From Pseudomonadota bacterium (GTDB lineage Bacteria; Pseudomonadota; Gammaproteobacteria; Acidiferrobacterales; Acidiferrobacteraceae), in contig JAKARW010000018.1 in assembly GCA_021819125.1 (NCBI GenBank), positions 1-32,524 on the forward strand: 32,524 nt of DNA, written 5' to 3'. Each line of letters begins with the position of its first letter. Within the stretch, counting starts at the first letter, position 1. Under the pieces are notes generated by a model. It did not search any database. It was not told the origin of the DNA and was given only the letters and a program-made list of their open reading frames with translations. The translations under genes were made by a program, and so were the position numbers. Shown piece by piece: positions 17,201 through 24,726 of the stretch.

Positions 17201-17226
17201 GGAATAAATAACAATAGGGCACCGTC
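17201..17226 (+). promoter_or_regulatory. Possible ECF-type promoter ahead of the sigma gene
   Basis: GGAAT (17201-17205) and CGTC (17223-17226) are 17 bases apart, resembling the GGAAC/CGTC pattern of many ECF promoters, and the sigma gene starts 26 bases later. Autoregulation would be typical for ECF operons. The leader would be very short and the match is only approximate. Confidence 0.3.
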
Positions 17227-17251
17227 CCACCACCCGAGGAGACAGAAAAAT

Positions 17252-17800
17252 ATGGGCATCCGTCAGTTGTTATGCCGGTCGCGGGAGTTCAAAAAGACCC
17301 TGGAGGCTAGCCGCCCGCGCCTCTATCGTATTGCCTACGCCTGGACCCACAATGCCGCCCTGGCCGATGATCTGGTCCAGGAAACCCTTACCAAAGCCTG
17401 GCAAAAACACGACCAGCTCCGGGATCCCAAAGCCGAAGAGGCGTGGCTTTTCAGTATCATGACCAACTGTTTTCGCGACCATCATCGGCGCGAACGCGAG
17501 GCCGAAGACATCGACGAGATGGACATCCCCTGCGACCATTGTCTGGAGACCGAGCACATGCGCTCGGAGCTTGCCGTGCGCGTGCGCGCAGCCATCGCAA
17601 GACTCCCTCAAGGGCAGCGGCAGGTTGTGACCCTGGTTGATTTAGAAGGTTTCTCTTATAATGAAGTCTCGTCCATACTGGGGATACCGGGCGGGACGGT
17701 CATGAGTCGACTTTGCCGCGCGCGCGCCGCCCTGAAGGCGTTATTGCTCCCGGAGATGGCGATCGCCGCCCCGGCACCAAGGATGCGGAGAATAAAATGA
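17252..17800 (+). CDS. ECF-type RNA polymerase sigma factor
   Basis: A 182-residue sigma-70 family protein with only regions 2 and 4. Region 2 includes LYRIAYAWTHNAALADDLVQ and AWLFSIMTNCFRDHHRR. Region 4 includes RLPQGQRQVVTLVDLEGFSY and the helix-turn-helix EVSSILGIPGGTVMSRLCRA. ATG at 17252 has GAGGAGA nine bases upstream; an in-frame extension into purN is rejected. The stop overlaps the start of the anti-sigma-like gene (ATGA), so sigma and regulator are coupled in translation, as is typical of ECF/anti-sigma pairs. The signal is inferred to be periplasmic because the partner has a large domain beyond its membrane helix. Confidence 0.93.
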   Translation: MGIRQLLCRSREFKKTLEASRPRLYRIAYAWTHNAALADDLVQETLTKAWQKHDQLRDPKAEEAWLFSIMTNCFRDHHRREREAEDIDEMDIPCDHCLETEHMRSELAVRVRAAIARLPQGQRQVVTLVDLEGFSYNEVSSILGIPGGTVMSRLCRARAALKALLLPEMAIAAPAPRMRRIK

Positions 17801-18522
17801 TTCAATCGGAAGGGCCCCGGCTCTCGGATGAATTCCTCAACGCCTTTGTCGACAACCAGATCGACAGCGATGAGAAGGGCCGCGTCTATCCGATCATAAA
17901 CGACGACCAGGATCTGAACCGCAAGGTCTGTGAATTGCGCAAGGTCTCGGATCTGGTACGGCTCGCTTATGATAATCTGCCGCCACCAAAGCGCCGCGAG
18001 ACACCGCGCCGACACCTGGCCTCGCGCTTCGCCCCGCTGATTGCACCCATCGTCCTATTGATCGGGGTGACACTCGGCTGGGCGCTACGCGCCTTGTGGG
18101 CCCCGGCGGTACCGCCGCGTCCACCGATGGCCATCGCCCGCGCCACGACCCATTTCACCACCAAGGTCCTGTTTCATCTGGACAATGGCGACCGCACCCA
18201 TATGCGTCAGGTGCTCGAGGAGGCCCAGCATCTGCTCGCCCGTTACCGCGCCGACCACCGCCAGGCGAAGGTCGAGATCCTGGCCGACGGCCCGGGGCTC
18301 GCGCTTTTGCGCCGCCATCTGTCGCCATTCCCGGCCCGTATCGCCGCACTACAAGCACGCTATCCGAATCTGATATTCGCCGCCTGCCAAGATACGATCA
18401 ACCGCCTCAAGCGCCGTAAGGGCATCGATCCGCACCTGTTGCCGCAGACGGTGATCGTACCCTCGGCGATCGCCGAGATCGTCCGTCTTCAGCGCCGCGG
18501 CTGGACATATATCAGTGTCTGA
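17797..18522 (+). CDS. Membrane anti-sigma-like protein with a C-terminal DsrE domain
   Basis: 241 residues in three parts. The N-terminus (1-75, SDEFLNAFVDNQIDSDEKGR) resembles the sigma-binding domain of anti-sigma factors, but the zinc-binding H-x3-C-x2-C is absent. One membrane helix spans about 79-101. The C-terminus (about 120-241) is a DsrE/DsrF-like fold (TTKVLFHLDNGDRTHMRQVL, KVEILADGPGLALLRR) with a single Cys197 in NLIFAACQDT at the place where sulfur-relay DsrE proteins carry the active Cys. Topology would put this domain in the periplasm. It may sense sulfur species or thiol redox state; that is inference. It is coupled to the sigma gene before it and overlaps the propeller gene after it by eight bases. 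Confidence 0.75.
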   Translation: MIQSEGPRLSDEFLNAFVDNQIDSDEKGRVYPIINDDQDLNRKVCELRKVSDLVRLAYDNLPPPKRRETPRRHLASRFAPLIAPIVLLIGVTLGWALRALWAPAVPPRPPMAIARATTHFTTKVLFHLDNGDRTHMRQVLEEAQHLLARYRADHRQAKVEILADGPGLALLRRHLSPFPARIAALQARYPNLIFAACQDTINRLKRRKGIDPHLLPQTVIVPSAIAEIVRLQRRGWTYISV

Positions 18523-19699
18523 GCGCGCAGTGTCCGGGCGCGGGCTTACCCGGGTGGCTACGGGTCTACGCCGGGGCGCACCCCTTCTGATCCTCGGCCT
18601 ATGTCTGGTAGCAGGTCTTGCGCGCGCCCGCACCTTTGTCTATGTCGCCAATTACAATAACAGCACGATCGGCGTCTACACGGAAGACCACAGGGGCAAT
18701 CTCGTGACATCCCAAACCGTGCCCACACCCGGAGGACCGGAGTCGATCGTGGCCGATCCGCTTGGCTATGTGATCACCGCCGACAGCCTCGCGCATGCCG
18801 TCAGCGCGTATCGTGTCAACCCCGCCGATGGTCGGCTCACGCGCGCCGCAGTGCGTCTCGAGAGCCCACGCGCCAATCCGTTCAGCCTGACCGCAAGCCC
18901 CGGCGGACACTTCGTCTATGTTGCCAATAGCGGCGACAGCACGGTCGGCATTTATCGTCTGCGCCGAGGGCGCGCGAGGCTTTTCCCTGACGGGCGTGTC
19001 CACGAGGCGCCGGGGGCCACCCCCTACTCCGTGGCCTTCACGCCCAACGGCCGCTACGCCTATGTGGCAAACTTCGGGAACGCCACGATTGGCATGTATC
19101 GGCGGACACCACGTCACGCGGCGCTCACGTCGCTCGGGGTATTCCACGAGCCGCCGGATGACGGCCCCTACGGGCTGGCAGTCGGCCCCGACGGGCGGTT
19201 TTTGTATGTCGCCGACTTCCGGGCAAACGTCCTGCTGGTGCTTGGTATCGGAGCACACGGCCGGCTTTCCTTGAAGGACCGGGTGACTGAGCCCTTCGAC
19301 CATCACCCGGATTCGCTGGTCATAGATCCAAGTGGCCGCTACCTCTTCGTCGCCAACACCAGCGCCAACGATATCTCGATCTTTCGCATCGATCAGGCCG
19401 ATGGCCGCATCACGCACGTCGGGCGCGTACCGACCGGCGGCTACCCCTTCTCGCTCACGCTCGATCGCGCGGCACGGTTCGTATTCGCGGTCAACTACGG
19501 GAACAGCACGATCAGCCGCTATCGTCTGGATCGGCATAGCGGCCTGCTCACGGTCATCGGCACGACGCCCGAGGCGTCCGATGCCGACCCGTACGGGATC
19601 ACCGCCCTTACGGTTCCGGTGTCGGCCGCTCGCCACACTCCCAAAACCGCCGGTAGTCATCCAGTATCCGGGAGTGATCGAAAGCAAGCGGCACCGTGA
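18515..19699 (+). CDS. Secreted beta-propeller (YncE / lactonase-like) protein
   Basis: 394 residues. An Arg-rich start and hydrophobic stretch (APLLILGLCLVAGLARA) form a signal peptide. Then come about seven blades with repeated marks FVYVANYNNSTIGVY, HFVYVANSGDSTVGIY, YAYVANFGNATIGMY, FLYVADFRANVLLV, YLFVANTSANDISIF and FVFAVNYGNSTISRY. This pattern is that of YncE-type and 6-phosphogluconolactonase-fold propellers, here with no catalytic residues I can assign. It starts at GTG 18515 inside the anti-sigma-like gene, so it is part of the sigma operon and may be its target or sensor partner. The last roughly 28 residues run antisense to the Nudix gene and look like read-through beyond the final blade. 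Confidence 0.82.
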   Translation: MSERAVSGRGLTRVATGLRRGAPLLILGLCLVAGLARARTFVYVANYNNSTIGVYTEDHRGNLVTSQTVPTPGGPESIVADPLGYVITADSLAHAVSAYRVNPADGRLTRAAVRLESPRANPFSLTASPGGHFVYVANSGDSTVGIYRLRRGRARLFPDGRVHEAPGATPYSVAFTPNGRYAYVANFGNATIGMYRRTPRHAALTSLGVFHEPPDDGPYGLAVGPDGRFLYVADFRANVLLVLGIGAHGRLSLKDRVTEPFDHHPDSLVIDPSGRYLFVANTSANDISIFRIDQADGRITHVGRVPTGGYPFSLTLDRAARFVFAVNYGNSTISRYRLDRHSGLLTVIGTTPEASDADPYGITALTVPVSAARHTPKTAGSHPVSGSDRKQAAP

Positions 19700-20042
19700 T
19701 GTGGTGGATATCGAATATCTCGCAGCGCGCGGCGTCGTCCCCGGCATGTGCAACCCCAGTGGCGCGCGCGACGTATACGAGAGAGACGGTATGGCCGCGC
19801 AAGTCACGGGCCGGATCGGAATAGCAGCCGAGCAAGGCCTCGAGCGTCACCGCAAGACCGGTCTCCTCACGGGCCTCGCGACGCGCGGCCTCCTCCACCC
19901 GTTCGCCAATATCCACAAAGCCCCCGGGCAGGGCCCAGCCGAGCGGGGAATGACGGCGCTCGATCAAGATCACGCCCAGCGGATGTCCATCCGGACGGAT
20001 AATGATGTCGACTGTCAAAAGCGGGGTCTTAGGAACTGCCAT
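19608..20042 (-). CDS. Nudix hydrolase
   Basis: A 144-residue Nudix protein. The box G-x5-E-x7-REUxEE-x-GU is complete in GGFVDIGERVEEAARREARE followed by ETGL. It hydrolyses a nucleoside diphosphate linked to another group; the substrate cannot be told, although the size and WALPGGFVD start suit ADP-ribose or general housecleaning types. ATG at 20040-20042 with GAGG upstream is chosen; the open frame to 20303 is antisense to the neighbouring small gene. Its 3' end overlaps the propeller gene by 92 bases in opposite orientation, and its 5' end faces the 69-residue gene. Confidence 0.9.
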   Translation of the reverse strand: MAVPKTPLLTVDIIIRPDGHPLGVILIERRHSPLGWALPGGFVDIGERVEEAARREAREETGLAVTLEALLGCYSDPARDLRGHTVSLVYVARATGVAHAGDDAARCEIFDIHHITVPLAFDHSRILDDYRRFWECGERPTPEP

Positions 20043-20058
20043 CGTCGACCTCGATCCG

Positions 20059-20067
20059 TGGTATACT
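20059..20067 (+). promoter_or_regulatory. Extended -10 promoter, possibly leaderless transcript
   Basis: TGG immediately before TATACT (20062-20067) makes an extended -10. The next ATG is at 20077, so a transcript starting about seven bases past the -10 would begin three bases before the start codon. No Shine-Dalgarno is present and no good -35 is seen. Confidence 0.45.
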
Positions 20068-20076
20068 GTCTTTGAT

Positions 20077-20286
20077 ATGGAACAAATTACCGCACCCTCG
20101 GGACAGGTGATAGAGCTGCGACAGGTCTTCCATGAGACCGGGGTACGGCTCCTGCGGGTCATCATACGCGATGGCGTCAAATATTTTACCCTCGAACTCG
20201 ATGCCGCGACCGCCCATGATTGGGGAACGCGGATGCGGGACTGGGCAGGCGATGGCGCCCAGGACGCGCAGGGCCACCGATCATAA
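20077..20286 (+). CDS. Small hypothetical protein, 69 residues
   Basis: Starts MEQITAPSGQVIELRQVFHE and continues with RLLRVIIRDGVKYFTLELD and ATAHDWG. It looks like a short beta-rich domain followed by a helix, soluble, with no Cys. I have seen similar roughly 70-residue proteins without a known function in related bacteria, but cannot name the family with confidence. The ATG at 20077 is chosen over one at 20002 because the first 25 codons would lie over the promoter and antisense to the Nudix start. It is 72 bases ahead of the desaturase gene and could be cotranscribed. Confidence 0.65.
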   Translation: MEQITAPSGQVIELRQVFHETGVRLLRVIIRDGVKYFTLELDAATAHDWGTRMRDWAGDGAQDAQGHRS

Positions 20287-20358
20287 GCCGCCTGTCGACC
20301 CACGGCACGCGTGCCGGGGCCGCAGCGGCTTTACGTTATCCATGAAGAGGTAAGGGCT

Positions 20359-21549
20359 ATGCTTCAAGGGTTTATTGTCTTGCCGTGGTGGGGCTATCTG
20401 CTGGTCGCGCTGGTCATGACCCACATCACGATCGCCTCGGTCACCATCTACTTGCACCGCCATCAGACGCACCGGGCGCTGGAGCTCCATCCCATGGTCG
20501 CCCACTTCTTCCGGCTGTGGTTATGGCTCACGACGGGCATGGTGACGAAGGAATGGGTGGCCATCCACCGCAAGCATCATGCACGCTGCGAGACGAAAGA
20601 GGACCCGCACAGCCCGCAGGTGCTGGGCCTGAGGAAAGTTTTGTGGCAAGGCGCGGAACTCTATCGCGCCGAGGCCAAGAATACCGACACGCTCGCCAAG
20701 TTCGGCCACAACACCCCGGACGACTGGCTGGAGCGGCATGTGTATACGCGCCATAGCGCCTTGGGCGTCGCCATTATGCTGATCATCGATCTTGTGGGCT
20801 TTGGCCCGCTTGGTCTTACGATCTGGGCCATCCAGATGATGTGGATCCCGTTTTTTGCAGCCGGCGTGGTCAACGGCATAGGCCATTACTACGGCTACCG
20901 CAACTTCGAGTGCGCCGATGCCGCCACCAATATTGCACCGATCGGCATCCTGATCGGCGGCGAAGAGCTGCACAACAACCACCACACCTATGCAAGTTCC
21001 GCCAAATTTTCATGCAAGCCCTGGGAGTTCGACATCGGCTGGGCGTACATTCGCACCCTCCAGACCTTGGGCTTGGCCACGGTCAAGAAGATCGCGCCGA
21101 TACCCGCCTACACTCCCGCGAAAGAGGTCTGCGATCTCGACACCGTCAAGGCGGTCATACACCACCGCTTCCAGGTGATGGCGCGCTTCACCCGCGAGGT
21201 CTTGCATGAGGTTTATGACGAGGAGCTGCGCAAGGCCGCAGCCGCCAATCGTCAGGCCGCCAAGTTCCTGAAAGGGGCCCGGCGGCTCATGGTGCGCGAA
21301 AAGGCCCTCATAGGCGAGGCCGGATACCGCGAGCTGCAGGAGATTCTGGCAACCAACAGCACGCTCCATACGGTCTACACCATGAAGGAGCGTCTTCAGG
21401 ATGTGTGGCGCCGGTCAGCCAGTACGCAGGAGCAGCTCCTCGAGGCCCTACAGGAATGGTGCCACCAAGCGGAGACGACCGGGATCAAAGCCCTTCACGA
21501 CTTCGCGGCCGCCATCCGCACCTACACCGCGACCCAAACCGCGGCCTGA
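20359..21549 (+). CDS. Acyl-CoA/fatty acid desaturase with long helical C-terminal tail
   Basis: 396 residues. Residues 1 to about 240 are a membrane di-iron desaturase with three histidine boxes, HRHQTH (33-38), HRKHH (70-74) and ELHNNHH (further on), and hydrophobic segments such as WWGYLLVALVMTHITIA and LGVAIMLIIDLVGFG. It introduces a double bond, most likely delta-9, into acyl chains. The last about 150 residues are a charged helical region ending TGIKALHDFAAAIRTY, known in some proteobacterial desaturases and sometimes annotated as a transposase-like tail. ATG 20359 has AAGAGG/AAGGG upstream; the open frame to 20311 is rejected. Confidence 0.9.
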   Translation: MLQGFIVLPWWGYLLVALVMTHITIASVTIYLHRHQTHRALELHPMVAHFFRLWLWLTTGMVTKEWVAIHRKHHARCETKEDPHSPQVLGLRKVLWQGAELYRAEAKNTDTLAKFGHNTPDDWLERHVYTRHSALGVAIMLIIDLVGFGPLGLTIWAIQMMWIPFFAAGVVNGIGHYYGYRNFECADAATNIAPIGILIGGEELHNNHHTYASSAKFSCKPWEFDIGWAYIRTLQTLGLATVKKIAPIPAYTPAKEVCDLDTVKAVIHHRFQVMARFTREVLHEVYDEELRKAAAANRQAAKFLKGARRLMVREKALIGEAGYRELQEILATNSTLHTVYTMKERLQDVWRRSASTQEQLLEALQEWCHQAETTGIKALHDFAAAIRTYTATQTAA

Positions 21550-21599
21550 GGGTCGCGCGCCGCGACGGTCCGTGGCGCGCGCGTGACCCAAGGTTTTTT
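21549..21599 (+). terminator. Rho-independent terminator after the desaturase
   Basis: A GC-rich imperfect hairpin (GGGTCGCGCGCC pairing with the later GGCGCGCGCGTGACCC, ending 21589) is followed by six T residues at 21594-21599. It lies directly after the desaturase stop and before the convergent HNH gene. Confidence 0.7.
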
Positions 21600-21647
21600 C
21601 ACCGTGCCGTTTAGAAAGACGCTCGCCCGCCTTGAGCGGGTGTGGCG

Positions 21648-22265
21648 TTACGCGTGCCCCACGGCCTGCTGGCTGCGCGCCAGGCGCTCATGCAAGGGGC
21701 TCGTGCGCGGGAAATGGGCCTTCAGAAAGGCCATCTGATCGGCGAGCACGCGTCGGCCCTGCAGATAGATGTATTCGGCGTGCGTCGGCACGAAAGGAAC
21801 GGCGAGCAGCGCCATGTCGGCCTCTTCCGGCGTACGCCCGGCCTTGTGATTGTTGCAGCGCTTACAGGCCGTCACGACATTGTTCCACACATCCTTGCCG
21901 CCACGACTCAATGGTGTCACATGGTCGCGCGAAAGGTCGCGAACTGAGAACCGCTCGCCGCAATAGAGACACAAACGGGCATCACGGGCAAACAAGGCCG
22001 GATTGCTGAGCGGAGGGACGTAGTGATCGCGCAGGCGCGCGAGCGCGCCATTTTCTCCATAAGTCGCGAGAATGGAGTTGACCTCGACGATGCTGCGCCG
22101 GCCGGTGGCGGCATTATAGCCGCCATGGACCCGATACAAGAGGATGCCACATGTGTAGGCCACCTGACCGAGGTGGCAAATACGGACCGCCTCACGGAAA
22201 TCGATCCACTCAAGCGGCATGCCGGCGACATCGGTGCGCAACACTTGTTGACTAAGCGGGTACAT
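21648..22265 (-). CDS. HNH endonuclease
   Basis: 205 residues. The HNH/zinc core is in the middle: CLYCGERF (first Cys pair), SRDHVTPLSRGGKDVWNNVV (the catalytic His of D-H and Asn), then TACKRCNNHKAGRTP (second Cys pair and final His). The N-terminal part (PLEWIDFREAVRICHLGQVA) matches a widespread family of about 200-residue HNH proteins of unknown role. It stands alone with its own promoter, and there is no methylase or phage gene beside it, so a housekeeping or DNA-repair role is as likely as defence. It lies downstream of rpmG on the same strand. Confidence 0.88.
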   Translation of the reverse strand: MYPLSQQVLRTDVAGMPLEWIDFREAVRICHLGQVAYTCGILLYRVHGGYNAATGRRSIVEVNSILATYGENGALARLRDHYVPPLSNPALFARDARLCLYCGERFSVRDLSRDHVTPLSRGGKDVWNNVVTACKRCNNHKAGRTPEEADMALLAVPFVPTHAEYIYLQGRRVLADQMAFLKAHFPRTSPLHERLARSQQAVGHA

Positions 22266-22327
22266 GGCAACCTCGGGCGGCCCGGGCCGCCAACTGCAGC
22301 AATGGACCTCAACAGAGGGTTGGCGGT

Positions 22328-22356
22328 AATATACCGGGCACGGAACGCGAGGACAA
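22328..22356 (-). promoter_or_regulatory. Sigma-70 promoter for the HNH gene
   Basis: On the minus strand TTGTCC (22351-22356) and TATATT (22328-22333) are separated by 17 bases. The -10 matches five of six positions. Transcription would begin about 55 bases before the HNH start at 22265. The surrounding gap 22266-22479 holds no gene; a short CCGAG/CTCGG hairpin lies just after rpmG. Confidence 0.55.
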
Positions 22357-22479
22357 GAGCGCCCGGCCCCCTTTTTGCTAGGGGATAGGGGCGCTTCGAA
22401 TAGGGAACGCCGTGCGGTGACCTCGCGGGCCTGTTACCACAGACACCGCTCAGGTCCCGAGAACCTCGGAAAACGCGGT

Positions 22480-22635
22480 TTACTTGATCTTCGCCTCGCG
22501 ATAGGGGACGTGTTTGCGGGCAACGGGATCGAACTTCTTGATTTCAAACTTCTCGGTCATGGTCCGTTTGTTCTTCGTAGTCGTGTAAAAATGGCCGGTA
22601 TCGGCGCTCGACACGAGCTTGATCTTGTCACGCAT
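22480..22635 (-). CDS. rpmG: 50S ribosomal protein L33
   Basis: A 51-residue protein, [20 protein letters not shown] then KNKR, ending VPYREAKIK, an exact fit to bacterial L33. The Cys-free form (zinc-independent, C-minus) is present. It is nine bases downstream of rpmB. ATG at 22633-22635 is preceded by GGAGAG. Confidence 0.97.
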   Translation of the reverse strand: MRDKIKLVSSADTGHFYTTTKNKRTMTEKFEIKKFDPVARKHVPYREAKIK

Positions 22636-22644
22636 GACTCTCTC

Positions 22645-22881
22645 CTAAAACGATTCACCGCGGGCACGCATCTCGGCCAAAACGACGTCGATGCCCTTCT
22701 TGTCGATGGTCCGCAGCGCATGGTGCGATAGACGCAGCCGTACCCAGCGATTCTCGCTATCGACCCACAACCTGCGGTAATGCAGATTGGGCAGAAACCG
22801 CCGGCGCGTCTTATTGTTGGCATGCGACACGTTATTACCACTCATGGGCCGCTTGCCGCTGACCTGGCATACCTTGGACAT
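22645..22881 (-). CDS. rpmB: 50S ribosomal protein L28
   Basis: A 78-residue protein starting [20 protein letters not shown] and containing [17 protein letters not shown], the L28 signature. Co-operonic with rpmG. It normally follows radC in gammaproteobacteria, but here an IS607-type element lies between them; the gene keeps its own promoter. The ATG at 22879-22881 is chosen; a longer open frame to 23226 is not family-like. Confidence 0.97.
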   Translation of the reverse strand: MSKVCQVSGKRPMSGNNVSHANNKTRRRFLPNLHYRRLWVDSENRWVRLRLSHHALRTIDKKGIDVVLAEMRARGESF

Positions 22882-22905
22882 GGGAACCCCCAGATGAATC
22901 CGCGA

Positions 22906-22934
22906 ATTGTGCCATAGCATGCGGCTCTTGCCAA
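22906..22934 (-). promoter_or_regulatory. Sigma-70 promoter for rpmB-rpmG
   Basis: TTGGCA (22929-22934 on the minus strand, five of six) and CACAAT (22906-22911, four of six) are 17 bases apart. RNA would start about 20 bases before the rpmB ATG. It lies on the host side of the insertion, which explains how the ribosomal genes stay expressed. The rest of 22882-23162 shows no gene. Confidence 0.55.
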
Positions 22935-23162
22935 TCCCCTGTGTTGCGTACCGGCATCCCTCCCGTGCCGCGGGATCCGGGATTTTGGGAGTCGTCGGCG
23001 CCGCCCCAGGCCCTCTTGACCCCGCGATTGGCCTTGGGGACGCCCCGAAAGGGAGATTGATGGACCCCGTATCGATTACCATCGGAAATGGGAGGCGAGA
23101 AGGAAAGGCGCACCGGCGGCCACGGTACGCCGCCTGCCATGATGGGCACCCATCGCCTGCTA

Positions 23163-23290
23163 TCAAGAAAGTGCGCAAAGGTGCGCACAGTTCTTTTCCT
23201 GCCCCGACGTGTCTTGCTGACCACATTCGTGTCTGGCAGGCGTGACTTTCCCGGCTACGGTGGGGGCCATCCCCACCGTAGCGCCGCCGT
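23163..23290 (-). ncRNA. Candidate omega-RNA (reRNA) at the tnpB 3' end
   Basis: TnpB nucleases use a guide RNA whose scaffold overlaps the 3' end of tnpB and whose guide is the flanking DNA. Two strong hairpins sit exactly there: a 12-bp perfect stem GCTACGGTGGGG (23254-23265) with CCCCACCGTAGC (23271-23282) around a five-base loop, and a 7-bp stem GTGCGCA / TGCGCAC at 23171-23188. Both lie inside the C-terminal tail of tnpB, whose last residues ([19 protein letters not shown]) are not needed for the nuclease core. The extent and 3' end are estimates. Confidence 0.55.
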
Positions 23291-24503
23291 TGCCGGACGG
23301 CCTCGCCACGGGTAGGGCAGTTGCGGTTGCCAGCCGTTTGAGGTTTTGCGCTGCGTTGTGGTCGCGGTCATGGTGCGTGCCGCATTGCGGACACGTCCAT
23401 TCCCGATCCTTCAATGTCAACGCTTCGTTCTTCCCGTCACAGATCGAGCACAGGCGGCTGCTTGGAAACCAACGATCAGCGATCACCAATCGCGTGCCGT
23501 AGCGTTTCGCCTTGTATTCCATCTGCGAGCGGAACATCCAAAAGCCCACATCGCTGATGGCGCGGGCGAGTGTTTCGTTCGCCAGCATCCCTTTGATGTG
23601 CAAATCCTCGATCACCACCGCTTGGTTTTCGCGGCAGAGCTGAGTCGTGAGCTTGTGGGTGAAATCCGCTCGGATATTGGCAATGCGGGCATGTCGCTTT
23701 GCCAATGTCGCAGAGGATTTCTTGCGATTGCGGGATACGGGCAGTCTCGTTCCTTTTGGCAGACGGGCGTTGGGCGCAAAGCCCGCAGTGATTTTTGCCG
23801 CCTCGATCTTGCGGCTAAGGCGACGGCTATGGATTTTCAGGCGACGCAATGCCGCCTTGAGTGGCTTCGGCGCTTCGATGGTCTCCCCGCTGGAAAGGGT
23901 GGCAGCCGCCTTGAGGCCGAGATCGACGCCCTGAACCCCGTTTGCGGTGCGTCGGCGGTAGAACTGCGCATCCGGCACTTCGACCTGAATCGCTACAAAC
24001 CAGTTGTCCGCTGTGCGCGAAACAGTCGCCCCAAGGATTTTGCGTTCGAAGCGCAGCGCCTCTGTCATGGCAACTTCGCCAATTTTTGGCAGACGGATCG
24101 TCTTTCCATCCACCCTGAACTTGTCGTTTGCCACGTAGAAGCTGTCGCGGCTGCGACCCTTCTTCTTGAACCGCGGTTCATGGGCAGGTTTGCCGGCTTT
24201 GATGTGGGCGAAGAACCGATTCCAAGCTTTGGCCAAGTGAGCAAACGGTTGTGCGTGGGCGTCGCGATGGATGGTCTTCAACCACGGTTGCCCATTCTCG
24301 TCGAGCCATTGCCGGTCACTGTACTTGATGGCGTTGAACCGCTTTTTCAGCGCCATCGCATTGGGCTTTTGCCCCGCTGCGTACTGCTTGTTCCACTCGC
24401 CCAACGCCCAGTTCCAGACGCGCCGCGCCGTCCCGCAGGCGCGGGCGAAGTTGTCCGCCTGCTCGGGCGTCGGACAAAGGGCGACCTTGTGCGTCAGTTG
24501 CAC
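23163..24503 (-). CDS. tnpB: RNA-guided endonuclease TnpB
   Basis: 446 residues, OrfB/IS605 family, ancestor-type of Cas12. An N-terminal helix-turn-helix region ([20 protein letters not shown]) precedes the RuvC domain, whose catalytic residues are intact: Asp194 in [12 protein letters not shown], Glu299 in [12 protein letters not shown], and Asp381 in [12 protein letters not shown] zinc finger is formed by Cys352, Cys355, Cys371 and Cys374. Start GTG at 24501-24503 has GGAG at good spacing. It appears able to make a working protein although the recombinase next to it is broken. In its host role it would cut excised donor sites, helping keep the element. Confidence 0.93.
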   Translation of the reverse strand: MQLTHKVALCPTPEQADNFARACGTARRVWNWALGEWNKQYAAGQKPNAMALKKRFNAIKYSDRQWLDENGQPWLKTIHRDAHAQPFAHLAKAWNRFFAHIKAGKPAHEPRFKKKGRSRDSFYVANDKFRVDGKTIRLPKIGEVAMTEALRFERKILGATVSRTADNWFVAIQVEVPDAQFYRRRTANGVQGVDLGLKAAATLSSGETIEAPKPLKAALRRLKIHSRRLSRKIEAAKITAGFAPNARLPKGTRLPVSRNRKKSSATLAKRHARIANIRADFTHKLTTQLCRENQAVVIEDLHIKGMLANETLARAISDVGFWMFRSQMEYKAKRYGTRLVIADRWFPSSRLCSICDGKNEALTLKDREWTCPQCGTHHDRDHNAAQNLKRLATATALPVARPSGNGGATVGMAPTVAGKVTPARHECGQQDTSGQEKNCAHLCALS

Positions 24504-24512
24504 GGATTACTC

Positions 24513-24726
24513 CTATTCTTCATCAGTCGAGCGCCCTATCCCTTCGCCGGTTTCCACGCACATGACGCGCACCTCTTGCTCTGCCGGATCCCACACCTTC
24601 CACACCTTCGATGGCCGCAGCTACGGCTGCGCTCTCGTTGTCGTAATGCTGTTTGAATGCCTTGGCAGGCAGCCAATCGCTGTTTGGCGGAAAATCCGCT
24701 TCAATGCGACAGGTCATGTTCCGCAT
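24513..24726 (-). pseudogene. Broken small passenger gene between tnpA and tnpB
   Basis: ATG at 24724-24726, 26 bases inside the end of tnpA, begins MRNMTCRIEADFPPNSDWLP and keeps frame to AAIEGVE. A partial tandem duplication (GGTGTGG repeated, 7 extra bases near 24610-24620) then shifts the frame and gives a stop at 24523. Taking out the 7 bases restores EDPAEQEVRVMCVETGEG and RSTDEE with a stop at 24513. The restored protein of about 68 residues is homologous to the gene coupled to hda at 14365-14583. Its function is unknown; such a frame is not a standard part of IS607. Confidence 0.7.

Noticed and set aside
12-17700. Toxin-antitoxin reading of the 72-residue gene and hda
   Set aside because: Hda is a known AAA+ replication regulator with all motifs, so the pair is not a toxin-antitoxin module on present evidence.
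23346-24656. Long plus-strand open frame (436 codons) across tnpB
   Set aside because: It is antisense to a tnpB with all RuvC and zinc-finger residues, and its product resembles no family; a by-product of GC-rich codon use.
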